From contig OZ004592.1 in assembly GCA_963924555.1 (NCBI GenBank), forward strand, positions 4,464,001 to 4,528,000: a stretch of DNA of 64,000 nucleotides, written 5' to 3'. The notes beneath the pieces are model-generated. The model was given only the letters and a program-made list of their open reading frames with translations, was not told the DNA's origin and did not search any database. Shown piece by piece: positions 33,101-46,800 of the stretch. The position numbers and the translations under genes are program-made. Positions within the stretch are counted from its first letter, which is position 1. Every line of letters begins with the position of its first letter. Origin of the DNA: Crambe crambe (taxonomy: Eukaryota > Porifera > Demospongiae > Poecilosclerida > Crambeidae).

Positions 33101-34672
33101 CTTTGCATGCGTATCCTGAGGCTCACTCAACAGTCAACACCTGCTGTGGCCCAGTGTTTGTTACTTATCCTTAAGTTGTTTTGTGTTTATAAGCTTACCC
33201 AGTTTTTATTAATTAAGAGCTCAATTTCACAATCCTTATCCTTGTACAGTTTCTTGGTACAGCAGATTGCAGTGATCTTGCAATACAAATCCAGAACAGC
33301 CAAAACCAAAAATTTACATAGCCTCCTTTCAAGTAGCCCAACTCCAAAGCCATTTGAAAGGAGACTATGTAAATTTTGGTTTTGCTGTTCTGGATTTCAT
33401 GTTGCAAGATCACTGCAATCTGCTGTATGTGCAGCTGCAAGTTGCGGTACAATAGCAGCTGCTGCTTTGGCACATATAAAATCCATGCTAGCATGAATAA
33501 TGAACAAGTCATTGCAACTCAGGAACCATGCATGTGAATGGGCCAATATTTTGCATATGGCAACTACTTGATAAGGTCTAAAAAGTTACATTTTGCTTTA
33601 GTTTATAGCTAGTACAGAATGTGCAGGACACTAGATCCTATATGGATAAATTGAAAAGTAGAATGTGAATTGACAAAAACTAAATGTAATTTTTATGGCA
33701 ATAAGTATAAGAAGCTGTATATCGAAAATCAGCCATTGATTCCAAGTGGTCATTGAGATGTAACGCAGTTTACCTTGAGAATGGAATCAGTCATAACATC
33801 AGTCATTTTGATTGGTCCTCCTTCATTTTTTGTGTATGTAGTACTATTCTGATACTTAATACCTTGGCGAAAGTTAGAAATTTCTATCATGAATAGTTTT
33901 TAAGTTAATTTTCCCTAGCAACCATGCGTGGGCGGAGTGTGCCTGCACCCTTAATAGTGTGTGAAGTGTAAACATGTGGCCAGCTGGAAACACTGACTCA
34001 GCATTACTAAACTAATTCTTCATTGTTATAATCTAATTAGATTTGGTTACTGTGTATGCAGGCTCAGCAGTGCATTCAACCAGTACTCTCAACTCCGAGG
34101 AAAGCCATTGTGTTGGTATCACTGCCTCAAAGGCCAGAATGAGCCCCAATAACGGAACCAGGCCACCAAGACGCAAGGAGACACTGCTGACCAAACTGAC
34201 CCTGCAGTTCTCCCGAGTGGTCAAACCACGTAAGGAAATTGAGTGGCATATCAAACGAAGCAAACTGAACAAAGTGATCTATGAACAAACAGACAAATAC
34301 ATGACTTGTCCGTTTAAAATGGAGCTGGATAGTGGGTCTGGTGGGTCTCATCCTAAATTGATTCTTTATGTCCATCCATATGGCGTTGAGGAAGACAGCA
34401 ACAAGAATGTGACACTGGAAGTAGCTATTGAAGTGGCTGCACGCCCCAAGATCCAAAGGCTACACAGCAGTGCTGAGGTTGAAGTGAGAGTGAGAGCTGA
34501 AGATAAGGACAAGAAAGAGGTGTTTGGCAAATGCAGAACAGTGCGGGAGTCCATGCGTTTCAAGTACTTCTTCATCAAGGGGTTCATTGGTCATCACGAG
34601 TTGAAACAATCTCATAGCGACTACGTAGTCTTCATCATAAGTGCCAATCTGATCACTCCTACTTCAACTTGA
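30167..34672 (+). CDS. Death effector domain - disordered - MATH/TRAF-like adaptor, three exons
   Basis: Exons 30167-30452, 31142-32623 and 34062-34672 (phase 1 junctions, GT-AG) give 792 residues. Residues about 15-92 fit a death effector domain (LSAEDLRSLEWHV..., SALDLLENL, NLSELMKKINRMDLMERV). Residues about 96-590 are Ser-, Pro-, His- and Tyr-rich and presumably disordered, with many possible phosphosites. Residues about 610-792 resemble a MATH/TRAF-C beta-sandwich (IEWHIKRSKLN, LILYVHPYGVEED, a final SDYVVFIISANLI), though this match is by eye. No catalytic domain is present. DED proteins assemble apoptotic or inflammatory complexes and MATH domains bind receptor tails, so an adaptor role is plausible. 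It is immediately downstream of the receptor cassette. Confidence 0.75.
33258..33427. repeat. Foldback element in intron 2 of the DED gene
   Basis: Arms of about 75 bp, starting TACAGCAGATTGCAGTGATC and ending with its complement, surround a short loop near 33335-33350. No coding capacity. Confidence 0.7.
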
Positions 34673-35461
34673 ACTTTTCCATGACAACAGTATTGTTAAT
34701 TAATATTGCATACCAACATACCAACAGTATCAAGTTCCTTTTCATCTGATATGTTGAACAATATTCTGTTCCCCTCTGGGATTGTGCAGTGTACTGGTAT
34801 ACATTTCCTAGTAATAATTATTTTATTGATCAACTATTCCTTTCATCCAACTAGAATGATATTTAGTTCCTTCATGATGTGCTATCTTGTGGGGGTGAGC
34901 TTTGGTTGGTGTTATGATAACAGTAGTATCATTGATCTAAGGTAGTATCAACATTATATTGGAATTATATTATAGCTTTAATCAATCAGATCACAACTTT
35001 GAATTCAGCCCATGATAATACCTGTGCAGAAGAAATAATTATGTCATTATTAATGACATCGTACAAGAATGCTTTTGTTTCCAGAGTGGGATTTTTTGGA
35101 CTCACCATTACATGTCATACATAAATTGTCCTTTAGCTGTAGCTCAATTGAAGTCTTCTTGCTTTGATGAACTATCCCAAACTTTTTGTTGTGCGTTCTA
35201 TAACGAACATGTAACGGTTGGACTTATCTTTATATCAATACTTGGTGGAAATGAAGAACTTAAAGTGCCGAATACTTTGTTATACTGCTTCTTTGCTTAA
35301 GGTATGAATACCATCACAGCTCATTAAACCAGGATTTGTGGTTAGGAAAATTTTTGTAGCTTATTGGTCTGGATTCTCCAAAAAAAAAAAAAAAAAATTA
35401 ATAATAAAAATTACTATAATCATTCTCACAAATAAAGTAATAGAAAGTGAACAAATAATAA
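34673..35461. other. Intergenic region between convergent genes
   Basis: 3' flanks of the DED gene and the TKS5-like gene. AT-rich, with an A17 run near 35381-35397. No gene was recognised; several short ORFs lack any feature. Confidence 0.5.
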
Positions 35462-38400
35462 TTACACATGTTCAAAGTATGAGGAGGGGGCCCAACCTTG
35501 AGTGTCTCCGTCTTTCATGAGCCACCAACCGCTGTCGCTCTTTTCCAGGAGTTCGTAGACTCTCCCCTTCGTGACAGGGATACCAGAGTCTTCGTAGACG
35601 GGGACATCATATGAGTCAATCGCCCGGTAAAATACCGTAGTGGCTTTCCTGGGACGTGGTCTTGGCTTGGGCTTGGGTGTAGAATCAGTGCTCTCAGTGA
35701 CTTCAAGTTCTTTGTTGGCCTCAATGACGGACAGTGCAGCAGCTCCGGAGGGAGCCGGTGGTTTGGGGCGAGCGGGATATGGCCGACCCGATGTAGATGT
35801 ATTTTTTGAAGCCGATTTTTGTTGTTTTTCTTCAATGTAGGTGCAAGGAGCCCACCCTTCAGTGTTGCCAATTTTCACAAACCACCAGCCATCACTTTTC
35901 TTTTCAATGACCTCCACATCCACTCCTTCCTTGAAAGTGATACATGAACCTGACGTATCTCCAGAGTAGTCCCCAATGGTCACATACGCAGTTGATTTCT
36001 TAGGTCCACCTCCAGGATATGCCGATGGTCTTGGAGGTGGGGGGCGCTTTGCTGGTGTAGTGGTCGTCTTAGGTGGCTGAGGTCTGGAAGGAGGTACTTT
36101 AGATTTTGACGTTCCTGTCAAGTTGGTCTTTGTAATGGGAGCTTTGGGTCTATTTGGAGGGGATGGTCTCTTGGGTTGTTGTGTAGGAAACGATGGTAGC
36201 GATTTATCAAACAGCTTCTGTTCTAATTCAGATTTATAAGTCTTGCCAACTGCATTATCAGCACTTCCTCGTCTCTTGTGGGCAGAAGGTCTGGATGGAA
36301 CACCTGATGAGACATGTTCTGTCCTGTTGCTCTTTGACTCCTGTAATGCCTTAACTTTAATCTCAGGACTGCTTATCTTTTTCCTGTTTCCTGCTGTGAT
36401 GTTTTCATTTCTCAACACTGTAGATCGGGAGTTCAACCTTACATTTTCGTCACTGTTACCTCTCTTCACAGTTGGACGTGAGGCAGGCTTTGCTGGTGCT
36501 GGGCGTGACCTAGAAGACTCGTTACTACTGGTAGTTCGCACATTTTTGGTGGCAAGTGGAGTCTCAAGTTTTCTTTGTATGTTGGGGGAAAGCTGAAGGG
36601 GCATGGGGCCTGATATGCTGGTTTTACTGAGTGTTGTCCGCCCCCCAAGTCTGGGTGACGGGGGACCATTGGCTACTTTATTACTTGGAAAAGCAGGGGT
36701 ATTTCTTGGTCTATTAGGCTTGGGGGGTGCTTGTACCACCTGGATTGATGGTGGTGCATGACTGTCATTGACCAATGGATTCATATAAATCTCTTCATTC
36801 AGTCCAGAATCCGTACTGGTCGATCTCTTCAGAGAGGGCCTCTTTAACTCGCCATCTATGGAGCTGGTAGATTTGCTTGCAAGCGTCATTTTCCTCATAC
36901 CAAGGGGTGACGTCTCATTCTTGAATTGTTTCCTCACTTGAGAAGATGGAGGCTCTCTCTTGAAGTCCTTACTCTGTGCCGCCATTCTTGTGTCTTTAGT
37001 TATCTCCTTCTTTACCGGCTCACTCCTAGCTTCCTTAGACTCTTCCTTTTTAGGCGGTTCTCTTCTTTGCTGTTTTACAGGCTCTTTCTTCCCAGGAGGA
37101 ACTGACTTCAGGACAGCAGGTGGACTCGTTGGAGACTTAACTGCAGGTGATTTCGGCTTCCTCTCCAGATACGATGAGGGCACCCAGCCTTCTTTCCCAT
37201 CCATGTCCACGTACCACCATCCGGCGGGATTCTTAGTTATCACAGTGCACTCTTTGCCAGAGTTGAAGCTGATCCCATCACCTGCCGTTGCTTGGAACTC
37301 CGCTATGGTCATGTAAATCTCGCTGTCAGGCTCCGGGATAATCTCGTAAACAGGTTCTGGGAAGTCACTGGATGAAGACGATGCAGGCACATCTCGCTTC
37401 TTCAGAGGGGGTTTCTACAGCATCAATAATATTATCATCATAAATTTTAAACATCACATGCATAGAAACTGCAAAATATCACAAAATTTTCACTTGAAAA
37501 AATTTGAAGTATGAACCCTTCCATGAAATTTTACCCCACAAAAAATTTTTCTACACAGTACATTGACTGTTACTATAATGAAGTGAGTACCGATGTTAAT
37601 AGAACAGTGATTAACATGATGTTTGCGGAATACAATCATAGTCACATGCTTCTTTGTCTAATTTCAAAAACTATTGGAGTGGGGAAAGTGGGTCCAGAAA
37701 CCCCTCAGCCACGGCAGGATCATAATTATAGAAGATGCATCTATGAATGAAATTAACAATCTGTATAGATCCACCTCAGTACATGTGCAGTTCTGGATTC
37801 GTCATAATACTGTTAGTATAGGCTATGTACATACATGTACAACATTGAGGTGGAGAGAGTGTAAACACCGAGGCTGATACGCAATGTTATTGGTCTAGCA
37901 TTCATCAACCTCTCCAGAAAGTTGATGAGTGGTTTATTACTTATGATCTTATTGGTCCAAATTCCTAACCATAAATAATTACATGCAACCCTAACAAGAA
38001 CACCCTCGGTACATACATGATAAATTTTCATTTACCTTAAAGGTGTATCGTCTTGGCGTGGGACCATAGATTGCTGCAGAGATCAAAGGAATATTATAAC
38101 AATGCCTTTCAAAGACAATTACAAATTCTCCCATATTTGTGTAGTATTCTTTACAAGATGTCCTATTTCAAGAACGTGTACTAGTGAGGGACTCACTACT
38201 TGAGGAACTGGCAACATTGGCAAATAAACAATTTGGCATTAGATGTTGAGATGTTGGCCAACTTAATACAAGTCCATATGTGTATGTATGTATGTATGTA
38301 TGTATGCATGTATGATGGATCAGAGCAGTGCCCTCCACTCCTTGCTCTTGACTTTAAGCAAATGTGGACTGAAGATTTAAGCAACAGAGATAAAACTGAA

Positions 38401-41400
38401 AAGCTCCTGGTATGCGTTATATTTTTTTAATATGGATATTCCCTCACTTCCTTATATGGATATTCCCTCACTTTCTTATATGGATATTCCCTCATCTCCT
38501 TACATGGACTTACGTTCTTCTTCCACATGGGGCTTAGCTTGGGAGTGCCATGTCGGTGCGAACTTCTGTTTCTCGGCGACCGCTGCAGCTGCCACAGCAA
38601 CGGAGCTGGCTGGCTTGGGACTGGGTGCTGGTGCCGTCCGACTGGCAGCAGTAGTGGATCCAGGTGTTCCAGCTGCCACCAGAGCACTGGCGAGATTGGC
38701 AGCTGGAGAGGGTTTCTGCTGTGCTGTGCTATTCAGGAGTGTGTTGCTGCTACTGGAGGTCTCGTGCTCGCCATATGAGATATTAGGGGTCGTAGTTAGG
38801 GATATAGCCTTCAGGGAAGTAGGAGATATGGGTGAGAGGGGAGTTGGGGGTGTCTTTCTTCCTGGTCGAGGTTTGGTAGAGGAAGAACTTGAAGGATTTA
38901 GTTTGCTTGTGGAGGAGGCAGTCAAGGTGGTTGAAGAGGAGGAAGAGGAAGAGGAGGGTGGATTCAGAGCAGAATCAGTGGCTTCCTTAATACTGGAGAC
39001 GATCTGTGCTCCCGTTGAGGCCTGTCCTGCTCCTTCTCCTCGGTAGCGTCGCAGGTAAGCAGCTGGAGCCATGCCTTCCTTCCCTTGGTATCTGTCATGT
39101 GACAGCACATGGATTGCAATAAAGTACACATGCACTTGTTTAGATAAAAACCACATTGAATCCAAAAACTGAAGTGTCAACCATAATTTCCATAGCTAAG
39201 GGAACAGGTGCCCTTACTTCAAGGGCAGTGCTTATGATAAGAAATGGATATTGATGATAATGTACTCACCTTATTTTCCACCATCCATCAATTCCCTTCT
39301 CAAACACTTCTACCAACACACCCTTCTCAAAATCAATCTCGTCTTCGTGCTGTGCCTCATACTTGCTCATTGATATCCATGTCTCCTCTGCAGGTAAACA
39401 ATAAAACTCAGCTATGCACATCAGGTGAGCAAGGTTAAAGAGCAGATGGCTGCAGAAGCAGGGTAAGAGCTGGAGTGGAATAGTGCTATTCTCTCACTCC
39501 ATAGACCCATCATAACAGTGGGAATGGTCGGGGGGCTCCACTGTTCTATGGCTTTATTTTAGAGAAGTGCATAGACAGTGCATGCGTATGTATGTAATAT
39601 ACCATCTCCAGGTTCTAGTTTTTGTACTGCAATGTCCTCTGACCCATAGAGTGGCTCCAGGTAGGTGGCCGGCACCCAGCCCTCGTTGAAATCATCAACA
39701 TTCACAAACCACCAGCCTGGGAAAAAGAAAACATCCAATTATGTAGACCCTTCTTTCAGTAGTATCTGGATGGGAGTCATACAACATCTTGCTGTATTGA
39801 ATACAAAAATTGGTATCTACATCAGCATACCCAAACAAGTGAAAGTCCTGAGTTATGATACGAGTTGCTACAAGTGTATGTAAGACAAGCAGTTTAAGTG
39901 GTTACTGCTACGTGCACATGCACTAAAGTCTATTTGCAGTCACCTTGCCCCTTGATCATTCACTATAACTTTCTCAATTCTTTACCAAATTTCACATCAA
40001 CAGAGAGCTGATTATTCGCTCTCTCTGAAATTTGAAATTTGGTTAAGAATCTAGCAGTTATAGTGAATGATCAAGGGACAAGGTGAATGCAAATAGACTT
40101 TACCCTAGACTAATTTTGGTAAAGGTCATCAATTCAAAAAACCACAAATACATAGCTGAGTAATTATACGAGCATACTCTTCATATCGTGCTATGAACAT
40201 AGGAGTACAATTATGTATGGGAGTATAATTATCAGTAATGTGACCAATTCATCAGAAAAATTCTTCAACCGTACTATACTTCAATATTGCACACACATGC
40301 ATCCTTTCTGCTTCTGACTGGTTCCAGGAAGTAGTTCTTTGCTTTTTCTTTTGCCAAATGAGATGTTAAAGCAGAGTCCCAAGTTTCACAATACTTAAGT
40401 TATGTAACAAAGGTATTCACCTCTCCCTACACATATTTGTAAGGAGCTGTGAAATGATACCATACAAGTGTACACACTAAGGAGTGTCGGCACACAGTAA
40501 TTATATCCAATCATACTGTATTTCACACCGAAACCATAATTAGGAAACTATGTGCATATCCAATTAAACAAAGGATATCAAGGGACCACATTTGTAGCAA
40601 AAAAAGGCATAATAATAATTTCAGAATCACCAATACAATTAATACATAGCCATGTACAGGTATATGTGGGTGGACAAGGGGAAAAATGATCCACCACTGG
40701 AACCAGGTTCCAAAGTTACCTATGGACAAAAAGTGTCCTAATTATATCACAATGGATGCGATACAGTTTGTTTGTTTGCTTGTTTGTTTGTTTGTGTTTG
40801 TTTATACATGAGGAGTTTCTTTTATGAGGTCATTATTATGGGCTGGACTGCATCAATACTTTGAACTGTCAAGCACTACATGGCTAGGGATGATCAGATG
40901 ATATGCTTTGAGCTCAAGATTAAACTCTACAATACGATACTACATGAATATGATGGCTGGGGATAATCCTGTAATTAGACCAGTATGACTAGGGATGACC
41001 CTGTAATTAGACTAATCCAGTACTCCATAGTATGACTGGGGATGACCCTATAATTAGACCAGTACATTAATCCAGTACTCGACTGGGGATGACCCTGTGA
41101 TTAGAAGCTGTACCATTCTCATTCTTGTCGATGACCTCTACAGTCTGTCCAGCTTGGACGCTGCACTCATTCTTCTTCTCCTTCTCGTAGTCGGCAATGG
41201 CCACGTAGCGCTCCAGGATGAGAGGGTCACTGATCTCGTTGATCTTAGGCTGACCTTTCATCGTCTTGGGCTTCCTACAGTACAAAAATATATGCATAAA
41301 GCAGGGAAATCCTCCAGTAGGCATAAAAATTCGTGAGAAAATTTTTTGTTCAATTCATAAGAGTAATTTCATACTTGCAAACCCACAAATATTTTCACCC

Positions 41401-43545
41401 ACGATTTTTCTACTATATTAAAAGAGTGGGAGGCCACTACTTGGCCATAAACTCAATTAAATATTGTCCCTCTACCCGAAAAGTATCCTGCTAATTTCAT
41501 TGGACATTACACATACTGTGGTATCTCCAAGTCCGACTGCCGAACTTCAAAGTAGTCTATCACAAAGGCACAGTCTGAAATGTGAGGAGGGAGTCTTATC
41601 AGTGCCTACAGAAAGTGGAGAAGGATTATCTGCTTAAGTATGTAGTTATAACACACTAGCCAGTTGCAACATTGCAATCTGACTGCAGAGAATTTTACAG
41701 TTTACAGTCTTCAATAACAGACTACGTACAATGCTGCAATTGTTATAACTGTTTTAAAATTAATTTTTTGGATTAAATCACAGAGTTTAGGGGACTGAAG
41801 CGAGGAGAGAGACGTGCTGCAGGGAGATCTACTATACCAGCTATTTTGGCTACAAGTTGCAACATTATAATCTATGAGTCTGATCAGTTGCAACATTACA
41901 ACTGTAGGGTCAGCTCTCTCCTATGGTAAGTATAATGGAACACATAGATTTAATTACCCTGCAGTAATCGTCTATCTTCTCTTTTCTCTTCTCGGCCACG
42001 GCACGGGTATGACTCCGACCAAACAGCTTCTTCCCTGTACAGACACAACATTCATTTTATTCATTCCACCATCACAAGATCTCACTCATAATCCAAAGTT
42101 CACCATCGGGATAGAAACCCTGATATGCAGATGCATTGGATCTTTTAGCAAAGTTCTCCATGGTTTCCTTTATAATTACTGTTTAGATTATAAATTGTGG
42201 AGTTTTTATTGATTGGGATGAAAAAATACTGGTTATGGTGGTGCACAATGCTAACTGCTAAATCTGGTGAAAATCCCCCAAGCATTGAGATAGACACACA
42301 AGAAGAACATGTTCCAGTTAGAGAGGTGTGTTTCAATTAACACAAGGGACAATCTAAAGAGTATGTTAAAGAAAGCGACCCATACACACACACACACAGG
42401 CACATCCTTGTGGGGATGAGTGCACGGGACATACATACATACATACATACATACCAGGGAGGAATGGAATCATTCTCTGTGTGGGATCCTTAGCACCACC
42501 TTCCAGAGGAAACATCTCCAACAATCCACACTGTGACATAACACAAATCATAATGTCTAGATGACCAGCACAAGATTTAAAACAGGGGGGAGTAGGGCAT
42601 ATCATTTCAGCAGAGTCTAGTTACATCATAATTATAGTGCATATTTGAGGTCTCATCTAATATCCGAGTGCTCTGAGATGGGATGTTAGTGTTTTTGTTT
42701 TCATTTGTTGACACTTCATGCCACACAAAACAAAAGATCATAAAATTGGGATGTGCAATTGCCTCTGTGGCTCTCTCACAGATTTCCTGATCTCCCATTC
42801 GTGTGGAATACTGTGCAACTGCCTCTCATAGATTCCCTACTCACCTGGAACTCGAAGAAGTCGCTGTACCTGCGATAGATGATGGTGGAAGATCCTTCAG
42901 ACCAGTTCACCTCCAAGATGTAAACCTGCAGCAACAGCACCAACAAGGACAGTATATAGGAAGATAGTAAGTAACTTTAATGACGCATCTTACACACTCA
43001 TAGCCTTGTCCCCAGGCCTTCCTCTCTCACTGGTACCAGTGAGAGAGGAAGGCCTGGGAACAAGGCTAACACACTCAAGCATGCTACCTTAGTTACTTAT
43101 TTCTTATTTGCACAGGAAGATAATTCTAATTCACACAAGTCAGTACTTCAGTATGAGGAGTAATTGCATGTACTCTATTATGTTTAATATGGTCTGATAG
43201 TAATTACAGGGAAGACGCTTTCTGTGTGATACATTTTAGGGTCTGAAGTAAGTACATAGCTGTAATGGGATAAGCTTTATAGCTAATGAACCACCTATGA
43301 TCTGCCACCTTTTTGTTCCAGCCAAGACCAAAGTCGTGCACAGCTATGAGTGGGCAGGGAGAGGTGGGTAGCTAGGTCACTTCCACTTACAAGATTGCTT
43401 GGCAACACCAGCTAGCTGGATCTCACACTTACTAGCCTTACCACTCTAGCTAGTCCAATAGCCTATAACTCACGTAGTGCTTCGTTGGGTACCGCCTTTT
43501 CTCCACATCTTTAACTTTGACGTCTAAGACAGTTTTCTTCCCCAT
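35462..43545 (-). CDS. SH3PXD2: TKS5/FISH-like scaffold: PX domain and five SH3 domains, 11 exons
   Basis: Exons (minus): 43474-43545, 42845-42925, 42455-42530, 41958-42034, 41517-41605, 41114-41274, 39603-39716, 39270-39387, 38514-39091, 38036-38073, 35462-37414; 3,357 nt, 1,118 residues, all phases consistent. Residues 1-131 are a PX domain with RRYSDFFEFQ, which binds 3-phosphoinositides. SH3 domains lie at about 150-205, 228-285, 500-556, 942-1000 and 1058-1118, each with ALYDY-like and GWW / GW.P.SY motifs. Between them are Pro-rich, basic and Ser-rich linkers. Five SH3 domains match vertebrate SH3PXD2A (SH3PXD2B has four). The family organises podosomes and NADPH oxidase at the membrane. 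The 38-nt exon 10 was needed to restore frame. Confidence 0.9.
38280..38312. repeat. (TATG)n microsatellite in an intron
   Basis: About eight near-perfect ATGT units in intron 9 of the TKS5-like gene. Confidence 0.8.
38432..38507. repeat. Three-unit minisatellite beside the exon 9 donor
   Basis: Roughly 27-bp units (TATGGATATTCCCTCA plus linker) abut the donor of exon 9. On the gene strand each unit carries a GTAAGG-, ATAAGA- or ATAAGG-type sequence resembling that donor. Confidence 0.7.
39925..40101. mobile_element. MITE, AAGTCTATTTG family, in intron
   Basis: Inverted ends AAGTCTATTTGCA / TGCAAATAGACTT with TA on both sides, in intron 7-6 of the TKS5-like gene. Related to 13561-13742. Confidence 0.75.
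40767..40803. repeat. (GTTT)n microsatellite
   Basis: About nine TTTG units in the same intron. Confidence 0.8.
40945..41105. repeat. Minisatellite of GGGGATGACCCTGTAATTAGA units
   Basis: Four or five diverged units of about 35-60 bp, ending just outside the exon 6 donor of the TKS5-like gene. Confidence 0.75.
43001..43068. mobile_element. 68-bp palindromic mini-MITE with 9-bp target duplication
   Basis: A 34 + 34 bp palindrome with one mismatch and no loop, starting TAGCCTTGTCCCCAGGCC. It is flanked by ACACACTCA on both sides (42992-43000 and 43069-43077). It lies in intron 1 of the TKS5-like gene. A diverged relative is at 54626-54678. Confidence 0.75.
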
Positions 43546-43864
43546 CTTCTTCGTAGATCTAGCAGCTGCATGCAATAGCAAGCTACGCCTACTTTTAAGT
43601 GGCTAACTAAGACAAATAGATCTCAATTTACAGAAAACAGTTTACAGTTTACAAGTGGAGATCGGACATGGATCGATGGCAATGGACGGACACACCCCCT
43701 AATCCCTGATTGTAAATTTGAGATGAGAATTTCTTTTAATAAGATAGGTCAAAGGTGAATAGACAATCTTATTATTGATTAAATTTGTTGTGAGCAGGTA
43801 GGACAATATCTGCCTGGACTATTTGTAATATCGTGTGTTCCTGGATCTCCTCCTACAGGTACTG
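43546..43864. promoter_or_regulatory. Shared region between divergent TKS5-like and MTMR-like genes
   Basis: The two start codons are 320 bp apart and point away from each other, so both promoters must lie here or overlap. No TATA box was recognised. Confidence 0.5.
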
Positions 43865-46800
43865 ATGGACGGCTTCAGTCGTTTGGACGCTATTAAAACA
43901 CCAAAGGTGACAGCTTTTATAAGTGTAGGCCTAAGTAAATAATCTAGAAACAATAACTAACTTGGTGGTGTACTATACTAGCGAGCTACCAAGAATACGA
44001 GGTGCAGCTTTAAACACCTATCTAACAGTGTATGTTTAGCTAGCTACTGCTACTAGTACCTGACCCCTGCTACTAAAGTATTGTTGCCTGATATGATGCT
44101 GTATGTTGCTAGTCACCAGATGGATAACTGCATGTATGGCAACAGAGGTGCGATTGATAAAGAGAGAGATAGCTACCACACCCCTTTTTTGCGGAAATCT
44201 GAATGTCTCTATCTCAATGTGATGCATACGCCCGTTGCTATGTATGCATAATGGCTTGTAGTTATATTGAATAGAGAGATGACTCATACAACCATGTATG
44301 TGAAGGAGTAGAGAAAGTGTATAAATGACCATGTGATGAGTGGTACATTGTCTAGGAGAGCTGTCATTGCACACATGTGATGATTTGAAGAACCTTATAC
44401 ATAATCTGACTGGGTTCTGAGTATCTTGCCAGCTTTTTTTTACCAAGATTCTCCAAAGCCATAATTATGTACATGATAAATAAATAAAGTACTTGTTGAT
44501 TACTTGAGGATTTATCTTGAAAGTATTGTATACCCGGCCAAGTTGGACAGTTGGATGAGTAGCTCTCTGCACTCATTTGTGTTTATGTTTGTGTGTATGT
44601 GTGTGTCTTTTCTGTAGGTGGAGCGTGCACTGCTGAAGCAGTTCCATCACTCCAGAGGGTATATCACTGGTACCCTGTGTCTCACCGATCGACACCTCAT
44701 CTTCATTGAGCCTACAGGAGCCCAGGAAATCTGGGTAAGTACTAACATATTGAACTGACAGTCAGTGGTTCTCTGTACATACACAAGAGGTGTTATCTGC
44801 TAAAAAATTAATGTGCCTCATACCTGACTAAATATAAAGAGAGGAAATATGTCACCTGGTGAAGAGGGGGTACCTGGCCCATGCATTGGGTGGTCGCAGT
44901 GAGCAGATCTCACCGTACACAGAACCTGATGATAGTACTCATCCTACAGCAACCTGAAAGCAGTTTGGAACACTGTGTATCTATAGTTGTTCAAGGGAGT
45001 ATTATGTGCGTACATGTGTATGCTTGGAACATTGTTGACAACAGCCATCATCATTCACTCCACAAACAATCCCTCATTAATTTAGAGCTAATAGAGAGGT
45101 GGTCTCATTAATAGAGAGGTGGTCTCATTTTAGTCTCACTGCATGCATAGTATTTGTACAATGTATGTATGTATGTATGTTGTAATGCTCAAAAGCAAAG
45201 ACATGATCAATTATTGTTTAGTTTATTGTTGGTCAAATTTACGTTAACTGTTTCATCTGGACTGTACCATACAGGTGCTGTACCACCACATATTGAGTGT
45301 GGAACGCTTGCCACTGACCACCAAGGGCTACCCCATCGTCATCGATTGCAAGACCTTTCAGCAGCTCAACATCATCATCCCTCGAGAGAGTGACTGTCTC
45401 AATATCATTGATACCATCAAAAACTTCTCCCAACCAAGTATGTGCATGTGTGGGGTAGCGAAGGACCTACAGTGCTAGGACCGGATACAGGATTTATGGA
45501 TAGGTGTGGTCACAGGACCAGGGAGCAGAAGGGGACAGAGGGCAAACAGGGAGGATATGGAAGGAGACATGGGGCACACAGGGAGGATGTGGAAGGGGAC
45601 AAGGGAGGATGTGGAAGGGGACAGGGGGTACACAGGAATACTAATTAAAAGTTTGTTGTAATTTCAACAATGAAATTACAGTATGCTGAATTTAACCACT
45701 GGGAGCAAAGGGGATGGGGATCCAGCCCAGATTGCATTGTGCTTGTACTCTCAAACATGTAAGGTTTATTACTTTTGGCAGATTCGTATAGAGACCTGTA
45801 TGCTTTCCAGTATCGGCCCAAGGAAGGGGAACTGGTGAAGCAGACCTCTGGTTGGGCACTATATGATGCTAGCAGTGAGTACAGCCGAATGGGAGTGCCC
45901 AATGACTACTGGAAATCCACTAATCTCAATGAACAGTATAAGGTAAACAGCAGCAGCAGCAACAATAGCAACAACAATAACATCTTCTAATTGGTAAAGG
46001 GTTGATACTTGGTAAAGGGTTTCATCTTTATTTGGTAAAGGATTACTAACGGCCTTACTTCAGTGTCTATTGGAGCACAATTTCTTGTTCACAGTGTATG
46101 AATGGTGGCTTTCTAACTGCAGATCTGTGAAACATACAGTAGCACTCTGTACGTGCCAGCATGTGCAGACGACAGTGTCATCTTGGGGAGTGTCAAGTTC
46201 CGCAGCAAGGGACGCTTACCTGTACTCTCATACTATTACTCTCCAAAAAAGGTAGTTAATATTTATAGGAATAAGACCTAGAAAACCTGGGAGGGGGGAT
46301 ACTATGGCACCTAAGTACACTAAGCTAGCTAGTAGCCCTGATTGTAGGGGTTGATTACAAGGGTTAGGGGGGAGATAGTGTTGCTCTGCCTGTAATTATC
46401 GAGCTAATGTATATGTACTTACTTTGGTAGAGTGCAATGTGCCGGAGTAGCCAGCCTCTGGTGGGACTGCGAGGACGCTCGCTGGAGGATGAGCGAATGA
46501 TCCAGTGCATTTGTGATGCCAATCCCAATGCTGACGTGATGTACATGATAGACACTAGACCAAAGGTCAGTAGAGTCCACTCCTGCTCAGCTGCTAGTAA
46601 ACAGTTTGCACATCAGCATCCTTACACACAATATGTACTAACTTTTTTTGTATAAGTTCCTTCTGAACTGTAGATCAATGCCATGGCAAATAAAGCAGCA
46701 GGTAAAGGGTACGAGAGCACGGACAACTACAGCAATGTCATCTACGAGTTCTACAACATTCACAACATCCATGTCATGAGAGAAAGCTTGCAGAAACTGG

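Noticed and set aside
34043..34672. Separate 209-residue gene
   Set aside because: It is exon 3 of the DED gene: there is a clear acceptor at 34061 and matching phase 1 with exon 2.
38432..39046. 204-residue plus-strand ORF
   Set aside because: It is antisense to exon 9 of the TKS5-like gene, and its start is the minisatellite.
45442..45648. 68-residue Gly-rich ORF
   Set aside because: It is a translation of an intronic minisatellite.
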